64,000 bases of DNA, from positions 1,488,001 to 1,552,000 of the forward strand of contig NZ_LT629802.1 in the NCBI RefSeq assembly GCF_900106045.1, given 5' to 3'. A program made the position numbers and the translations under genes. The DNA is from Pseudomonas mucidolens. GTDB lineage: Bacteria; Pseudomonadota; Gammaproteobacteria; Pseudomonadales; Pseudomonadaceae. How positions within the stretch are numbered: the stretch's first letter is position 1; every line of letters begins with the position of its first letter. The notes under the pieces are model-generated. The model worked only from the letters and a program-made list of their open reading frames with translations. It did not search any database and was not told where the DNA came from. Below are positions 30,110 through 44,067 of this stretch, one piece after another.

Positions 30110-30117
30110 ACCGCTAT
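30110..30117 (+). repeat. Right copy of the 8-bp target duplication
   Basis: ACCGCTAT, identical to 25887-25894 and directly after the right IS66 terminus ending GGTTAC. Confidence 0.9.
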
Positions 30118-30164
30118 AGCAATAGACGCTGCGCCGCGCCTCTTGGATCAACTCCTGAAAACGC

Positions 30165-30190
30165 AAAACGGCACCCGAAGGTGCCGTTCT
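30165..30190 (-). terminator. Terminator of the nuo operon
   Basis: Stem CGGCACC / GGTGCCG (30169-30175, 30180-30186); read on the minus strand it is followed by TTTTGCGTTTT. It lies 24 bases after the nuoN stop. Confidence 0.9.
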
Positions 30191-30213
30191 GCTTACTGCT
30201 TGCCGCTAAGCGA

Positions 30214-31677
30214 TCAACCCGCCATCACCGCATGCTGCACCAGGGTGAGCAAGGGTTGCGGGTAGACACCCAGGAAGAATGCCAGCAGGGCGATTGCCAG
30301 CAGCATCACGCCGCCAGCTTTCTGTTCCCAGTGCAGTTCGGCATCCACACGGCGCAGGTTCGGCTCGATCAGGTACAGGGTGACCATTACGCGCAGGTAG
30401 TAGAACACGCCGATGGCGCTACCCAGTACCAGGGACGCGACCAACCACCATTCGTGCGCCTCGACACCGGTCGCGACGATGTAGAACTTGCCGATGAAGC
30501 CCGCGGTCAGCGGGATACCGGCCAGCGACAGCATCATCACGGTCAGCACGGCGGTCAGGTACGGACGGCGCCAGAATAGGCCGCGATACTCGTACAGGGC
30601 GTCAGCGTCACGGCCTTTGTAAGGCGAGGACATCAGGGTGATCACACCGAAAGCGCCGAGGCTGGTGATCACGTAGGTGACCAGGTACACGCCAATCGCT
30701 TCCACCGCTAGGCCCTTGCTCGCCACCAAGGCGATCAGCAGGTAACCGAAGTGGGCGATGGACGAATAACCCAGCAGACGCTTGAGGTTGTTCTGAGTCA
30801 GGGCCAGCAGGTTACCGAACAGGATCGACGCGATAGCGATGATGGTCAGTACGTTGCTCAGCACGCCAGTGTTGGCCGCAGGGGAAATCTGGAACAGACG
30901 CACCATTACCGCAAACACCGCCACTTTTGAGGCCGTGGCCAGGAACGCAGCGACAGGCGCCGGGGCGCCTTCGTAGACGTCCGGGGTCCACAAGTGGAAC
31001 GGCACCAGCGACAGTTTGAACGCCAGGCCAATCAGCATCATCCCCAGGCCCAACTGGGCGATTGGCGCAGGCATGCTGGTGGTCGCCAGGGCGTGACCGA
31101 TACCGCTGAAGCTCAGGCTACCGGCCTCGGCATAGAGCAGCGCCATGCCGAACAACAGAAACGCGGAACCGGCAGCCGACAGCACCATGTACTTGATGCC
31201 GGCTTCCAGCGAGCGCTTGTTGAAGAAGGCGTAGGCCACCAGGCCATAGGTCGGGACCGACAGCAGTTCCAGGCCGATGAACAAGCCGGCCAGGTGCTGC
31301 GCGCTGACCAGCACGATACCGCCGGCCGCAGCCAGCAGGATCAGCAGGTACAGCTCTTCCTTGTTGCCCGGGTAGCCGGTGCCGCCTTCGCCGAGGTAGG
31401 CGTGGGCGAGGGTGACGCAGGCAAGGGTGGCAATCAGGATCAACGCGATGTACAGCAGCGCGAAGTCATCGACCATCATCAACGGGGTGATCGCCAGGGG
31501 CGCGACCTTGAGTGCCGGGATGATCGACAGCAAGGCCAGGTTCAGACCGGCGGTGGACAGCAGGAACGTCTGCGAGTGATTGCGACGCCAGGCGATCGCC
31601 AGCATCACCACCACGATGGTGAGGCTGGTGATCAGCAGCGGCGCAAGCGCGATAAAGTGTTGGATCGTGAATTCCAT
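30214..31677 (-). CDS. nuoN: NADH-quinone oxidoreductase subunit N
   Basis: 487-residue antiporter-like membrane subunit of complex I with about 14 helices, in the distal part of the membrane arm, where it takes part in proton pumping. The family segment [20 protein letters not shown] is visible mid-protein with its key Lys. The start is ATG of MEFTIQHF at 31677, seven bases after the nuoM stop. It is the last gene of the operon. Confidence 0.96.
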   Translation of the reverse strand: MEFTIQHFIALAPLLITSLTIVVVMLAIAWRRNHSQTFLLSTAGLNLALLSIIPALKVAPLAITPLMMVDDFALLYIALILIATLACVTLAHAYLGEGGTGYPGNKEELYLLILLAAAGGIVLVSAQHLAGLFIGLELLSVPTYGLVAYAFFNKRSLEAGIKYMVLSAAGSAFLLFGMALLYAEAGSLSFSGIGHALATTSMPAPIAQLGLGMMLIGLAFKLSLVPFHLWTPDVYEGAPAPVAAFLATASKVAVFAVMVRLFQISPAANTGVLSNVLTIIAIASILFGNLLALTQNNLKRLLGYSSIAHFGYLLIALVASKGLAVEAIGVYLVTYVITSLGAFGVITLMSSPYKGRDADALYEYRGLFWRRPYLTAVLTVMMLSLAGIPLTAGFIGKFYIVATGVEAHEWWLVASLVLGSAIGVFYYLRVMVTLYLIEPNLRRVDAELHWEQKAGGVMLLAIALLAFFLGVYPQPLLTLVQHAVMAG

Positions 31678-31684
31678 AGCGCTC

Positions 31685-33217
31685 TTACCGGGCCGAAGCG
31701 AGTTGAGAGAAGGCGGTGCTGAACCACTGCTGCACGCCATGCATCGTCGCGGCAGAAGTGTCCAGGAACGGTTGCGGGTACACGCCGATGTAGATCAGCA
31801 ATACCGCAAGACCGAGCACCATGATCAGTTCACGAGCATCCATCCCTTGCAGGACGGTGTCGGATTTGGCCGGGCCGAAGTAGGCGCGGTGGATCATGAT
31901 CAGCGAGTAAACCGAACCGAACACCAGGCCGGAGGTGGCAATGGCGCTGATCCACGGTGTTTGTACGAACGCACCCATCAGGATCAGGAATTCACCGATG
32001 AAGTTACCGGTCCCCGGCAAGCCCAGGGACGCGGCGGCGAAGAACAGGCTGATCGCCGGCAGGTAAGCGATACGTGACCAGACACCGCCCATTTCGCGCA
32101 TGTCCCGGGTATGCAGGCGTTCATACAACTGGCCGCTGAGGATAAACAGCGCGGCTGCCGAAACACCGTGGGCCAACATCTGGATCACGGCACCTTGCAA
32201 CGCCAGCTGACTGCCGGAGTAGATACCGATCAGTACGAAGCCCATGTGGGAAACGGACGAGAAGGCAATCAGACGCTTGATGTCGGTTTGTGCGAAGGCC
32301 AGGAATGCACCGTAGAAAATCCCGACCAGGCCCAGGGTCATGGCGATCGGCGCAAACTCGGCCGAGGCATTCGGGAACAGCGGCAAGGCGAAGCGCAGCA
32401 GACCATAAGCCGCGGTCTTCAGCAGGATACCGGCCAGGTCCACGGAACCAGCGGTCGGCGCCTGGGCGTGAGCGTCAGGCAACCAGGAATGGAACGGCAC
32501 CACCGGCAGCTTCACCGCGAACGCGATGAAGAAGCCCAGCATCAGGATGTACTCGGTGGTCAGCGACATCTGGGTTTTCAACAGGTCGGCGTAGTTGAAG
32601 GTAATCACGCCTGTGTTGTTGAAGTTGACCAGTACCAGACCGAGGATCGCCACCAGCATGATCAGGCCGGAAGCCTGGGTGAAGATGAAGAACTTGGTCG
32701 CCGCGTAGATCCGGGTTTTCTTGCCGTCCGAAGAACTGTGACCCCAGAGCGCGATGAGGAAGTACATCGGCACCAGCATCATTTCCCAGAAGAAGAAGAA
32801 CATGAACAGGTCGAGGGCGAGGAATACGCCAACCACGCCGCCCAGGATCCACATCAGGTTCAGGTGGAAGAAGCCCACATGACGCTGAATCTCTTTCCAG
32901 GAACAAAGTACCGAGAGGATACCCAGCAAGCCGGTCAGCAGGATCATCAACAGCGACAGGCCGTCGAGGGCCAGGTGCACGTTGATGCCGAAGCGTTCGA
33001 TCCAGACGTGCTTGAATTCAAGCGCGAAGGTTGGATCGACACCCGGTGCCGGAGCAAATGAATAGTCGCCATGGCCCCACAGCCAGAGGCCGAGTGCGAG
33101 TTCCAGGGACATGGTCAGCAACGCAATCCAACGGGGCAGGGTTGCGCCGAAGCGCTCGCCCATCCAGCAGAGCAGGCCGCCGATAAAGGGAATCAGGATT
33201 AGCCAGGGCAGAATCAT
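31685..33217 (-). CDS. nuoM: NADH-quinone oxidoreductase subunit M
   Basis: 510-residue antiporter-like subunit with about 14 membrane helices. The proton-channel motif [20 protein letters not shown] is present, as is the conserved [15 protein letters not shown] stretch with its essential Glu. The ATG at 33217 ([10 protein letters not shown]) is preferred to an upstream in-frame codon that would overlap nuoL by a further 60 bases. It works with NuoL and NuoN in proton translocation. Confidence 0.96.
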   Translation of the reverse strand: MILPWLILIPFIGGLLCWMGERFGATLPRWIALLTMSLELALGLWLWGHGDYSFAPAPGVDPTFALEFKHVWIERFGINVHLALDGLSLLMILLTGLLGILSVLCSWKEIQRHVGFFHLNLMWILGGVVGVFLALDLFMFFFFWEMMLVPMYFLIALWGHSSSDGKKTRIYAATKFFIFTQASGLIMLVAILGLVLVNFNNTGVITFNYADLLKTQMSLTTEYILMLGFFIAFAVKLPVVPFHSWLPDAHAQAPTAGSVDLAGILLKTAAYGLLRFALPLFPNASAEFAPIAMTLGLVGIFYGAFLAFAQTDIKRLIAFSSVSHMGFVLIGIYSGSQLALQGAVIQMLAHGVSAAALFILSGQLYERLHTRDMREMGGVWSRIAYLPAISLFFAAASLGLPGTGNFIGEFLILMGAFVQTPWISAIATSGLVFGSVYSLIMIHRAYFGPAKSDTVLQGMDARELIMVLGLAVLLIYIGVYPQPFLDTSAATMHGVQQWFSTAFSQLASAR

Positions 33218-33266
33218 GACGGGCTCGTTTCCTTTCGCAAGTTCGCAAAGTGCGCAATGTACATAG

Positions 33267-35116
<1,850 letters not shown>

Positions 35117-35120
<4 letters not shown>

Positions 35121-35431
35121 CCGCGCATCTCACTGGCAGCGTCGATATCAAGCGTGTGGAAGCGACGATACAGTTGCAGCAGGATCGCCAAGCCGATACT
35201 GGCTTCGGCGGCTGCCAGGCTGATCACCAGGATGAACATGACTTGTCCATCCGGCTGGCCCCAGCGTGCGCCGGCCACGATGAAGGCCAATGCGGCAGCG
35301 TTCATCATGATTTCCAGGCTCATCAACACGAACAGAATGTTACGGCGAACCATCAGGCCGACCAGGCCAAGGCAGAACAGGATGCCGGCGACCGCCAGAC
35401 CATGCTCCAAAGGGATAGCAGGCATCGTCAT
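35117..35431 (-). CDS. nuoK: NADH-quinone oxidoreductase subunit K
   Basis: 104-residue subunit with three membrane helices, related to MrpC. The conserved membrane glutamates lie in [12 protein letters not shown] (helix 2) and in [12 protein letters not shown] (helix 3). An ATGA overlap links it to nuoJ upstream and another to nuoL downstream. A second in-frame ATG two codons in (MPAIPLEHG) is an equally plausible start. Confidence 0.95.
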
Positions 35432-35931
35432 TGCTCCTTGGCTTCGTTGCGGCCCAGGTGGAAGGCGGTGATGACTGCCGCGAGCAGCAGCATCGAAGCC
35501 AGTTCGACCACCAGCAGGTACGGGCCGAACAGGCTGATGCCCACGGCCTTGGCGTCTACGGTGGTGTGGCCGATGGCCTGGCCGCTCTGGTGAGCGAACA
35601 GCACATACAGCAGTTCAGCCAGCAGCAGCGCTGCCAGAATCACCGGGCCGAGCCAGATGCCGGGCTTGAGCCAGACGCGCTCCTGGGCCACCGAAGCCGG
35701 CCCCAGGTTGAGCATCATCACCACAAACACGAACAGCACCATGATGGCGCCGGCGTAGGCGATCACTTCCAGGACACCGGCGAACGGTGCGCCGAGGCTG
35801 AAGAACGTCATGGCCACGGCGATCAGCGAAATGATCAGGTAGAGCAGGGCGTGCACGGGGTTGGTGTTGGTGATCACGCGAAGCGTGGACACCACTGCAA
35901 TACCCGATGCGAAATAGAAAGCGAATTCCAT
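35428..35931 (-). CDS. nuoJ: NADH-quinone oxidoreductase subunit J
   Basis: 167-residue subunit with five hydrophobic helices. The conserved third-helix stretch [20 protein letters not shown] is recognisable, and it couples quinone reduction to the membrane arm. It begins nine bases after the nuoI stop. Confidence 0.95.
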   Translation of the reverse strand: MEFAFYFASGIAVVSTLRVITNTNPVHALLYLIISLIAVAMTFFSLGAPFAGVLEVIAYAGAIMVLFVFVVMMLNLGPASVAQERVWLKPGIWLGPVILAALLLAELLYVLFAHQSGQAIGHTTVDAKAVGISLFGPYLLVVELASMLLLAAVITAFHLGRNEAKEQ

Positions 35932-35940
35932 CTTTCTTCC

Positions 35941-36489
35941 TTAAGGCAGCAAGCTCTTCACGTTGATCGGCTCGGCTTCGTTCTGTGCGGCGCCTTTCGG
36001 CTTACCGGCAACGGCCATACCTGCAACACGATAGAAGTTGTAATCAGGGTTTTTACCGGGACCAGAGATCAACAGATCTTCTTTCTCGTACACCAGGTCC
36101 TGACGTTTGAACTCGGCCATCTCGAAATCCGGTGTCAACTGGATCGCGGTGGTCGGGCAGGCTTCCTCGCAGAGGCCGCAGAAAATGCAGCGCGAGAAGT
36201 TGATGCGGAAGAAGTCCGGGTACCAGCGACCGTCTTCGGTTTCAGCTTTCTGCAGTGAAATGCAGCCCACCGGGCACGCCACGGCGCACAGGTTGCAGGC
36301 TACGCAGCGCTCTTCGCCATCCGGGTCGCGGGTCAGCACGATACGGCCGCGATAGCGCGGCGGCAGGTAGACCGCTTCTTCCGGGTATTGCAGGGTGTCG
36401 CGTTTGCGAAAGCCGTGACCGAACACCATCACCAGGCTTCGCAACTGGGTACCGGTACCCTTAACGATGTCGCCAATATATTTGAACAT
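35941..36489 (-). CDS. nuoI: NADH-quinone oxidoreductase subunit I (two 4Fe-4S clusters)
   Basis: 182-residue ferredoxin-like subunit holding clusters N6a and N6b. The two cluster motifs are [12 protein letters not shown] and [12 protein letters not shown]. It passes electrons from NuoG towards NuoB in the connecting arm. It begins 11 bases after nuoH. Confidence 0.97.
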   Translation of the reverse strand: MFKYIGDIVKGTGTQLRSLVMVFGHGFRKRDTLQYPEEAVYLPPRYRGRIVLTRDPDGEERCVACNLCAVACPVGCISLQKAETEDGRWYPDFFRINFSRCIFCGLCEEACPTTAIQLTPDFEMAEFKRQDLVYEKEDLLISGPGKNPDYNFYRVAGMAVAGKPKGAAQNEAEPINVKSLLP

Positions 36490-36500
36490 GGGTCAAATCC

Positions 36501-37508
36501 TCACTGAACCGCGCCCGCTGGCGTGTTCAACAACACAACGGCAGCAGTCACCAGCAAATTGATCAGGGTCAGCGGCAGGCAGAATCTCCAGCTGAAATCC
36601 ATCACCTGGTCATAACGTGGGCGCGGAATGGAAGCGCGCAGCAGGATGAACAGCATGATGAAGAACGCGGTCTTCAGGAAGAACCAGAAGAATGCCAGTT
36701 GCGGCAGGATGCCGAACGGTCCGTGCCAGCCGCCGAAGAACAGCGTGACCAGCAGGGCCGAGATCAAGATGATGCCGATGTACTCACCGACGAAGAACAT
36801 GCCCCATTTCATGCCGGCGTATTCAATGTGGTAACCGTCGGCCAGTTCCTGTTCCGCTTCCGGCTGGTCGAACGGGTGACGGTGAGTCACGGCGACGCCA
36901 GCGATGAAGAAGGTACAGAAGCCGAAGAACTGCGGAATGATGAACCACAGGTTCTGCGCCTGGTACTCGACGATGTCGCGCATGTTGAACGAGCCAACCT
37001 GCACCACGATGCCCATCAGCGCCAGGCCCATGAACACTTCGTAGGACACGGTCTGGGCCGAGGCCCGCAAGCTGCCCAGTAGGGCGAACTTGTTGTTACT
37101 GGCCCAACCGGCGAACAGCACCGCGTAGACCGACAGACCGGCCATGGCAAAGAAGAACAGCAAGCCGATGTTCAGGTCCGCCACGCCCCAGGTCGGGGTG
37201 ATCGGGATGACCGCGAAGGCAATCAGCAAGGCGCTCATGGCCACCACCGGTGCCAGGGTGAAGATCACCTTGTCGGCAAACGGCGGGGTCCAGTCTTCCT
37301 TGAAGAACATTTTCAGCATGTCGGCGGCGATCTGGAACATGCCGAACGGGCCAACGCGGTTCGGACCGTAACGGTCCTGCCACCAGCCCAGCAGGCGACG
37401 TTCGACGAAGCTGAGCAGGGCGCCCGCCACGACCACGGCCAGCAGGATCACGATGGCCTTGAGGACCGCGATGATCACGTCGATCACTTCAGGGGTGAAC
37501 CAGGTCAT
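36501..37508 (-). CDS. nuoH: NADH-quinone oxidoreductase subunit H
   Basis: 335-residue membrane subunit with eight helices that forms the entry to the quinone chamber. The signature [19 protein letters not shown] (near residues 36-54) and [18 protein letters not shown] with its conserved acidic loop are visible. The start overlaps the nuoG stop as ATGA. Confidence 0.97.
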   Translation of the reverse strand: MTWFTPEVIDVIIAVLKAIVILLAVVVAGALLSFVERRLLGWWQDRYGPNRVGPFGMFQIAADMLKMFFKEDWTPPFADKVIFTLAPVVAMSALLIAFAVIPITPTWGVADLNIGLLFFFAMAGLSVYAVLFAGWASNNKFALLGSLRASAQTVSYEVFMGLALMGIVVQVGSFNMRDIVEYQAQNLWFIIPQFFGFCTFFIAGVAVTHRHPFDQPEAEQELADGYHIEYAGMKWGMFFVGEYIGIILISALLVTLFFGGWHGPFGILPQLAFFWFFLKTAFFIMLFILLRASIPRPRYDQVMDFSWRFCLPLTLINLLVTAAVVLLNTPAGAVQ

Positions 37509-40219
37509 TGCGCTGCCTCCTGCAGACCGTCAACGGTTTTGCCGAAAATGGCTGGAGGAATGCCCGAGATACCCGCTGGCAACGCAACCAGGCCTGCACC
37601 CAACTCTTCATTGATACGCAGCGGCAGGCGCAGGGTCTGACCGGCTACGTTCAGGCTGAGCAGGGCACCGTCGTTGACACCCAGGCGATCGGCTTCGGAC
37701 TTGGCCAGGGATACATAAGCAGCCGGAATGCGCTCTTGAACCGGGGCGGCTTTGGAAGAGGTCTCTTCGCTGCCGAACAGGTGGAAGAACGGTACGACCT
37801 GCCAGGTACCCGGGGCCGGGTTGAACGGACGCGGTACAGCGGCGAACCAGTTCAGCGCGTCGCCCTGGGTTTCGATCAGGCGGGTGCCCGGGTCGCCAGC
37901 GCGAATATGCCCACCGACTTCGTCCTGGAACTTGTTCCAGGCCTGTGGCGAGTTCCAACCCGGCGACCAGGCAAACGGCACCTGCTGACGCGGTTCGGCC
38001 GAACCCGAGTAACCTTCCATGGAGAAGGCGAACGCGGTGTCGTTGTCTTGCGGAGTACGTGGTTCGTGCACGCTGATGTCGGCGCGCATGGCGGTACGAC
38101 CGGAATAGCGCAGCGGTTCGCGGGCGAGTTTCATGCCCTTGATGCGGAACGCGGCGGACGGTGCGGCATCGACGATGCGCGCCAGTTGCGGTGCACTTGC
38201 GGCGACGGCTGCGGTGGCGTGGTCGAGCTGGGTCCAGCCGATCGGCTGGTTCAGCAGGGTGGCGCGCAGGGCATGCAGCCAGCGCCAGCCTTCGTGAACC
38301 AGGATGCTGGCATCCATGTACTTCGGATCGAACACCTGGAAGAAACGCTGGGCGCGGCCTTCCTGGCTGACCAGGGTGCCATCGCCTTCAGCGAAGGTGG
38401 CGGCTGGCAGTACCAGGTCGGCGCGGTCGCTGGTGGCGGTCTTCTGGTGATCGGCAACGATCAGCACTTTGGCGGCGTCCAGCGCGGCGTCGACCTTGGC
38501 CGAATCCGTGCGGGTGTACAGGTCGTTTTCCAGCACCACGAGGGCGTCGGCGTTGCCGTCGATCACGCTTTGCAGGGCGGCGTCCACCGATTCGCCACCG
38601 AGCATGGCCAGGCCGAGGCTGTTGGCTTCCGGCACGATCAGGCTGATGGAACCGTTCTTCTCGCGCAGCTTGAGGGCTTTGGCGATGTTGGCGGCGGCTT
38701 CGATCAGCGCGTTGGACCCCAGGGAGGTACCGGCGATGATCAGTGGGCGCTTGGCCGCGAGCAGGGCGTCAGCGATGCGCTTGGCCAGTTCCAGGGCTTC
38801 GCTGTCCAGGCCGTCGACGGCCGGCGCGCTGGCATCCAGAGCGTGGGCCACGGCGAAACCGATGCGCGCCAGGTCGTCAGGCGCCGCATGCACACACTCT
38901 TCGGCGATATCGTCGAGCTTGGTTTCAGCGATGCTTGCAATAAACAGCGGGTTCAACGCGTGCTGGCCGATGTTTTTCACCGCCGCATCGAGCCAAGGCT
39001 GGACGCGCATGGCGTCGGCCATGTCCTCGGCCTTGCCTTTTACCGACTGGCGCAGGGACAGGGCCACGCGAGCAGCGGTCTGGGTCAGGTCTTCACCGAG
39101 GACGAAGATTGCGTCGTGGTCTTCGATGTCGCGCATGTTCGGAACCGGCAGTGGGCTGTCGTTCAGCACTTGCAGGACCAGTCGGATGCGCTCCAGTTCG
39201 CCGGCCTCGATACCGGAGTAGAAGTGCTCGGCACCGACCAGTTCGCGCAACGCATAGTTGCTTTCGAGGCTGGCACGTGGCGAACCGATACCGACAATGT
39301 TGCGCCCGCGCAGCAGATCGGCGGCCTTGTCCAGCGCCGCGTCCAGGCTCAGCTTGGCGCCATCGGCCAGCAGCGGTTGGCGTGGGCGGTCTTCGCGGTT
39401 GACGTAGCCATAGCCGAAACGACCACGGTCGCACAGGAAGTACTGGTTGACCGAACCGTTGAAGCGGTTTTCGATACGCCGCAGTTCGCCGTAACGCTCG
39501 CCCGGGGAAATGTTGCACCCGCTGGAGCAGCCATGGCAGATGCTCGGCGCGAATTGCATGTCCCACTTGCGGTTGTAGCGCTCGGAGTGGGTCTTGTCGG
39601 TGAACACACCGGTCGGGCAGACCTCGGTGAGGTTGCCGGAGAACTCGCTTTCGAGTACGCCGTCTTCAACGCGACCGAAGTACACGTTGTCGTGGGCGCC
39701 GAATACGCCGAGGTCGGTGCCGCCGGCGTAGTCCTTATAGAAACGCACGCAGCGGTAGCAGGCGATGCAGCGGTTCATTTCGTGGGAAATGAACGGGCCG
39801 AGGTCCTGGTTCTGGTGAGTACGTTTGGTGAAGCGATAACGGCGCTCGTTGTGGCCGGTCATCACCGTCATGTCCTGCAAGTGACAGTGACCGCCTTCCT
39901 CGCACACCGGACAGTCGTGCGGGTGGTTGGTCATCAGCCATTCAACGACACTGGCGCGGAACGCCTTGGACTCTTCATCGTCGATGGAGATCCAGGTGTT
40001 GTCGGTGGCCGGGGTCATGCAGGACATGACGATACGACCACGGGTGTCGTTTTCGTCGGTGTACTGCTTGACCGCGCACTGGCGACAGGCACCGACGCTA
40101 CCTAAAGCGGGGTGCCAGCAGAAATAAGGGATGTCGAGACCTAGTGACAGACACGCCTGTAACAGGTTGTCTGCCCCATCGACTTCGAGCGCTTTGCCGT
40201 CTACGTGGATAGTGGCCAT
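37505..40219 (-). CDS. nuoG: NADH-quinone oxidoreductase subunit G
   Basis: 904-residue iron-sulfur subunit with a molybdopterin-oxidoreductase-like C-terminal body. The N-terminus holds the 2Fe-2S motif ([17 protein letters not shown]), the His-ligated cluster region ([10 protein letters not shown]) and [22 protein letters not shown] with a later CDRG corresponds to the extra N7 cluster present in E. coli. The gene begins 136 bases after nuoF, the widest gap in the operon. Confidence 0.97.
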   Translation of the reverse strand: MATIHVDGKALEVDGADNLLQACLSLGLDIPYFCWHPALGSVGACRQCAVKQYTDENDTRGRIVMSCMTPATDNTWISIDDEESKAFRASVVEWLMTNHPHDCPVCEEGGHCHLQDMTVMTGHNERRYRFTKRTHQNQDLGPFISHEMNRCIACYRCVRFYKDYAGGTDLGVFGAHDNVYFGRVEDGVLESEFSGNLTEVCPTGVFTDKTHSERYNRKWDMQFAPSICHGCSSGCNISPGERYGELRRIENRFNGSVNQYFLCDRGRFGYGYVNREDRPRQPLLADGAKLSLDAALDKAADLLRGRNIVGIGSPRASLESNYALRELVGAEHFYSGIEAGELERIRLVLQVLNDSPLPVPNMRDIEDHDAIFVLGEDLTQTAARVALSLRQSVKGKAEDMADAMRVQPWLDAAVKNIGQHALNPLFIASIAETKLDDIAEECVHAAPDDLARIGFAVAHALDASAPAVDGLDSEALELAKRIADALLAAKRPLIIAGTSLGSNALIEAAANIAKALKLREKNGSISLIVPEANSLGLAMLGGESVDAALQSVIDGNADALVVLENDLYTRTDSAKVDAALDAAKVLIVADHQKTATSDRADLVLPAATFAEGDGTLVSQEGRAQRFFQVFDPKYMDASILVHEGWRWLHALRATLLNQPIGWTQLDHATAAVAASAPQLARIVDAAPSAAFRIKGMKLAREPLRYSGRTAMRADISVHEPRTPQDNDTAFAFSMEGYSGSAEPRQQVPFAWSPGWNSPQAWNKFQDEVGGHIRAGDPGTRLIETQGDALNWFAAVPRPFNPAPGTWQVVPFFHLFGSEETSSKAAPVQERIPAAYVSLAKSEADRLGVNDGALLSLNVAGQTLRLPLRINEELGAGLVALPAGISGIPPAIFGKTVDGLQEAAQ

Positions 40220-40320
40220 GGTTCAAAGATCTTCGTTGGCCCGGTGTCAGCGGGCGTGGCTAATGGAATCTTGTTATTCATGTGAATCAACACAGCCGTT
40301 CAGGGCGTCATCACATGAGA

Positions 40321-40346
40321 AAGCGAAGGGCACGGACCCTTCGCTT
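40321..40346. promoter_or_regulatory. Intercistronic hairpin between nuoF and nuoG
   Basis: Perfect 10-bp arms AAGCGAAGGG and CCCTTCGCTT around a 6-base loop, 9 bases after the nuoF stop. On the minus strand it is followed only by TTTCTC, so it is a weak terminator at best and more likely a processing or stability element. Confidence 0.6.
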
Positions 40347-40355
40347 CTTTAAGCG

Positions 40356-41714
40356 TTACGCACCGACCATGGTCGGCGATACCACCTGATTGAGATCGCC
40401 CGCGCGGGTTGGCGCGATACCGGCCTCGAATTCAGAGCGGAAATATTTGATCGCGCTGCCCAATGGCTCCACGGCGCCCGGTGCGTGAGCACAGAAGGTC
40501 TTGCCTGGACCGAGGAAGCCGACCAGACCCAGCAGGGTCTCGATATCACCCTCGCGGCCTTCGCCATTCTCGAGGGACATCAGCAACTTGACGCTCCATG
40601 GCAAACCATCGCGGCACGGGGTGCAGAAACCGCAGGATTCACGGGCAAAGAACTGCTCCATGTTGCGCAGCAGCGAGACCATGTTGACGGTGTTGTCGAC
40701 CGCCATGGCCAGGCCGGTGCCCATCCGGGTGCCGACTTTGCCGATGCCGCCTGCGTACATCTGGGCATCCAGGTGCTCGGGCAACAGGAAACCGGTGCCC
40801 GCGCCGCCTGGCTGCCAGGCCTTGAGGGTATAGCCGTCGCGCATGCCGCCAGCGTAGTCCTCGAACAGCTCGCGTGCGGTCACGCCGAACGGCAGCTCCC
40901 ACAGGCCAGGGTTCTTGACCTTGCCGGAGAAGCCCATGAGCTTGGTGCCCATGTCTTCGCTGCCTTCGCGGGCCAACGATTTGTACCAGTCGACGCCGTC
41001 GGCGATGATCGCCGGCACGTTGCACAAGGTTTCAACGTTGTTCACGCAGGTCGGTTTGCCCCACACGCCTACGGCGGCAGGGAAGGGCGGCTTGGAGCGC
41101 GGGTTGGCGCGGCGGCCTTCGAGGGAGTTGATCAGTGCGGTTTCTTCACCGCAGATGTAACGCCCGGCGCCGGTGTGCACAAAGAGCTCGAAGTCAAAAC
41201 CCGAACCCAGGATGTTCTTGCCCAGCAGGCCGGCCGCCTTGGCTTCTTCCACGGCACGGTTGAGGTGCTTGGCGGCGGTGGTGTATTCGCCACGCAAGAA
41301 GATATAGCCACGGTAGGTCTTCAGCGCACGGGCACTGATCAGCATGCCTTCGATCAGCAGATGGGGCAGTTGCTCCATCAGCATGCGGTCTTTCCAGGTG
41401 TTCGGCTCCATTTCATCCGCGTTGCACAGCAGGTAGCGGATGTTGATGGATTCGTCTTTGGGCATCAGGCCCCACTTCACGCCGGTGGGGAAGCCAGCGC
41501 CGCCGCGACCTTTCAGGCCTGCATCCTTCACGGTCTGGACAATATCGTCCTGGGCCATGTCGGCAAAGGCTTTGCGTGCGGCAGCGTAGCCGTTCTTGGC
41601 CTGGTACTCGGCAAGCCAAACGGCTTCGCCGTCGTCACGCAGGCGCCAGGTCAGCGGGTGAGTCTCGGCCGAACGCTTTATAAGGTTGGCCGGGCCGAAG
41701 GAAGTCAGGGTCAT
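40356..41714 (-). CDS. nuoF: NADH-quinone oxidoreductase subunit F (NADH/FMN, N3 cluster)
   Basis: 452-residue flavoprotein subunit that oxidises NADH. The glycine-rich FMN/NADH loop [10 protein letters not shown] is near residue 65, and the 4Fe-4S ligands are in [12 protein letters not shown] plus a later TFCAHAPG. The ATG at 41714 ([11 protein letters not shown]) overlaps the nuoE stop by 4 bases; a longer frame upstream lies wholly inside nuoE and is rejected. Confidence 0.97.
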   Translation of the reverse strand: MTLTSFGPANLIKRSAETHPLTWRLRDDGEAVWLAEYQAKNGYAAARKAFADMAQDDIVQTVKDAGLKGRGGAGFPTGVKWGLMPKDESINIRYLLCNADEMEPNTWKDRMLMEQLPHLLIEGMLISARALKTYRGYIFLRGEYTTAAKHLNRAVEEAKAAGLLGKNILGSGFDFELFVHTGAGRYICGEETALINSLEGRRANPRSKPPFPAAVGVWGKPTCVNNVETLCNVPAIIADGVDWYKSLAREGSEDMGTKLMGFSGKVKNPGLWELPFGVTARELFEDYAGGMRDGYTLKAWQPGGAGTGFLLPEHLDAQMYAGGIGKVGTRMGTGLAMAVDNTVNMVSLLRNMEQFFARESCGFCTPCRDGLPWSVKLLMSLENGEGREGDIETLLGLVGFLGPGKTFCAHAPGAVEPLGSAIKYFRSEFEAGIAPTRAGDLNQVVSPTMVGA

Positions 41715-42208
41715 GGGTAGCCCTCGAGCAATTGGCTGACGCCGGCAGGCTGCACGTCGCCGAATGTGTCGTCGTCGATCATCAGCGCCGGTGCTTTGTC
41801 GCAGTTGCCCAGGCAGCACACCGGCAGCAGCGTGAAACGGCCGTCTGCGGTGGTCTGGCCGAGGCCGATGCCCAGCTTGTCCTGGATCTCGCTGACCACG
41901 GACTCGTGGCCACCGATGTAGCAGACCATGCTGTCGCACACGCGAATGATGTGGCGGCCGACGGGTTGGCGGAAGATCTGGCTGTAGAACGTCGCCACGC
42001 CTTCAACGTCGCTGGCGGGGATGCCGAGCATTTCGCCGATGGCGTAGAGGGCGCCGTCCGGCACCCAGCCACGTTCCTTCTGGACGATCTTCAAGGCTTC
42101 GATCGACGCCGCGCGCGGGTCTTCGTAGTGATGCAGCTCGTGCTCGATGGCCGAGCGCTCGGTTTCACTCAAGGTGAAACGGTCTGTCTGGATAAGCGTG
42201 CTGTTCAT
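41711..42208 (-). CDS. nuoE: NADH-quinone oxidoreductase subunit E (2Fe-2S)
   Basis: 165-residue thioredoxin-fold subunit carrying cluster N1a. The ligands are in [11 protein letters not shown] and [11 protein letters not shown]. It pairs with NuoF and NuoG in the NADH-dehydrogenase module. It begins two bases after nuoCD. Confidence 0.97.
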   Translation of the reverse strand: MNSTLIQTDRFTLSETERSAIEHELHHYEDPRAASIEALKIVQKERGWVPDGALYAIGEMLGIPASDVEGVATFYSQIFRQPVGRHIIRVCDSMVCYIGGHESVVSEIQDKLGIGLGQTTADGRFTLLPVCCLGNCDKAPALMIDDDTFGDVQPAGVSQLLEGYP

Positions 42209-42210
42209 GC

Positions 42211-43995
42211 TTAGCGGTCCACGTCGGCCATAACGAAATCGATACTACCCAGGTACGCAATCAAGTCCGCGACCATCTCGCCTTTGATCACCGAAGGGAT
42301 CTGCTGCAAGTGCGGGAAGCTTGGCGTACGAATCCGGGTGCGGTAGCTCATGGTGCCGCCATCGCTCGTCAGGTAATAACTGTTGATACCCTTGGTCGCT
42401 TCGATCATCTGGAAGGATTCGTTGGCCGGCATTACCGGGCCCCACGAAACCTGCAGGAAGTGCGTGATCAGGGTTTCGATATGCTGCAGCGTGCGCTCTT
42501 TGGGCGGCGGCGTGGTCAGCGGGTGATCCGCTTTATACGGGCCGGCCGGCATGTTGCGCATGCACTGCTCGATTATTTTCAGGCTCTGGCGCATTTCTTC
42601 GACGCGCACGATGCAACGGTCGTAGGCATCGCCGTTAGCCGCCAGCGGGACTTCGAATTCGAAGTTCTCGTAGCCGGAGTACGGGCGTGCTTTACGCAAG
42701 TCGAAATCGCAACCGGTCGAACGCAAGCCAGCACCGGTGACGCCCCATTCCAGGGCTTCTTTGGTGTTGTAGGCGGCGACGCCGATGGTGCGGCCTTTGA
42801 GGATGCTGTTGTCCAGGGCGGCTTTCTGATACTCGTCCAGACGCTTGGGCATCCAGTCGATGAATTCCTTGACCAGGCGCTCCCAGCCGTTCGGCAGGTC
42901 GTGCGCAACACCGCCGATGCGGTACCAGGCCGGGTGCAGACGGAAACCGGTGATGGCTTCGATGACCTTGTAGGCGCGTTGACGGTCGGTGAAGGTGAAG
43001 AACACCGGTGTCATGGCGCCGACGTCCTGGATATAGGTACCCAGGAACAGCAGGTGGCTAGTGATCCGGAAGAATTCGGCCATCATGATGCGGATGGTGT
43101 CGACGCGGTCCGGCACCTTGATGCCGGCCAGCTTCTCGACCGAGAGCACGTACGGCAGGTTGTTCATCACGCCGCCGAGGTAGTCGATACGGTCGGTGTA
43201 CGGGATGAAGCTGTGCCACGACTGACGCTCGGCCATCTTCTCGGCACCACGGTGGTGGTAGCCGATGTCCGGCACGCAGTCGACGATTTCTTCGCCGTCC
43301 AGTTGCAGGATGATACGGAAGGCACCGTGAGCCGAAGGGTGGTTCGGGCCCAGGTTGAGGAACATGTAGTCCTCGTTGGTGCCGGAGCGTTTCATGCCCC
43401 AGTCTTCCGGACGGAAGCGCGCGGCCTCTTCTTCAAGCTGTTGCTTGGCGAGGTTGAGGCTGTACGGGTCGAATTCGGTGGCGCGGGCAGGGAAGTCCTT
43501 GCGCAGCGGGTGACCTTCCCAGGTTGGCGGCATCATGATGCGCGTCAGGTGGGGGTGGCCCGGGAAATCGATACCGAACATGTCCCAGACTTCACGCTCG
43601 TACCAGCTGGCGTTCGGCCAGATACCGGTCACGGTCGGTACGCTCAGGTCGCTCTCGGACAGCGCGACCTTGATCATCACGTCGCTGTTACGTTCGATCG
43701 ACAGCAGGTGATAGAACACAGTGAAATCGACGCCGCTCGGCAGGCCTTGACGCTTGGTGCGCAGACGCTCGTCCACGCCATGCAGGTCATAGAGCATGAC
43801 GTACGGCTTGGGCAGGTTACGCAGGAAGGTCAGGACTTCGACGAGCTTGGCGCGCGCGACCCACAGCACCGGCATACCGGTGCGTGTGGCCTGCGCAGTG
43901 AAGGCGTCAGGGCCAAAACGGTTATTGAGTTCGACGACCACATCCTGGTCGTCTGCCTTATAAGGCGGGATGTACAGAGCACTGCCTGTAGTCAT
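42211..43995 (-). CDS. nuoC: NADH-quinone oxidoreductase fused subunit C/D
   Basis: 594-residue fusion of NuoC (about 1-190; [23 protein letters not shown]) and NuoD (about 205-594; [29 protein letters not shown]). The fusion is the normal state in gammaproteobacteria. NuoD contributes the quinone pocket next to cluster N2 of NuoB. A 72-base gap separates it from nuoB. Confidence 0.97.
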   Translation of the reverse strand: MTTGSALYIPPYKADDQDVVVELNNRFGPDAFTAQATRTGMPVLWVARAKLVEVLTFLRNLPKPYVMLYDLHGVDERLRTKRQGLPSGVDFTVFYHLLSIERNSDVMIKVALSESDLSVPTVTGIWPNASWYEREVWDMFGIDFPGHPHLTRIMMPPTWEGHPLRKDFPARATEFDPYSLNLAKQQLEEEAARFRPEDWGMKRSGTNEDYMFLNLGPNHPSAHGAFRIILQLDGEEIVDCVPDIGYHHRGAEKMAERQSWHSFIPYTDRIDYLGGVMNNLPYVLSVEKLAGIKVPDRVDTIRIMMAEFFRITSHLLFLGTYIQDVGAMTPVFFTFTDRQRAYKVIEAITGFRLHPAWYRIGGVAHDLPNGWERLVKEFIDWMPKRLDEYQKAALDNSILKGRTIGVAAYNTKEALEWGVTGAGLRSTGCDFDLRKARPYSGYENFEFEVPLAANGDAYDRCIVRVEEMRQSLKIIEQCMRNMPAGPYKADHPLTTPPPKERTLQHIETLITHFLQVSWGPVMPANESFQMIEATKGINSYYLTSDGGTMSYRTRIRTPSFPHLQQIPSVIKGEMVADLIAYLGSIDFVMADVDR

Positions 43996-44067
43996 GGTTT
44001 TTTATCGCTTTCGGTCAACGTAAAGAATGAAGCCAGGTTTTCGTTCTATAAAAGAAGCGGTGCTGGA

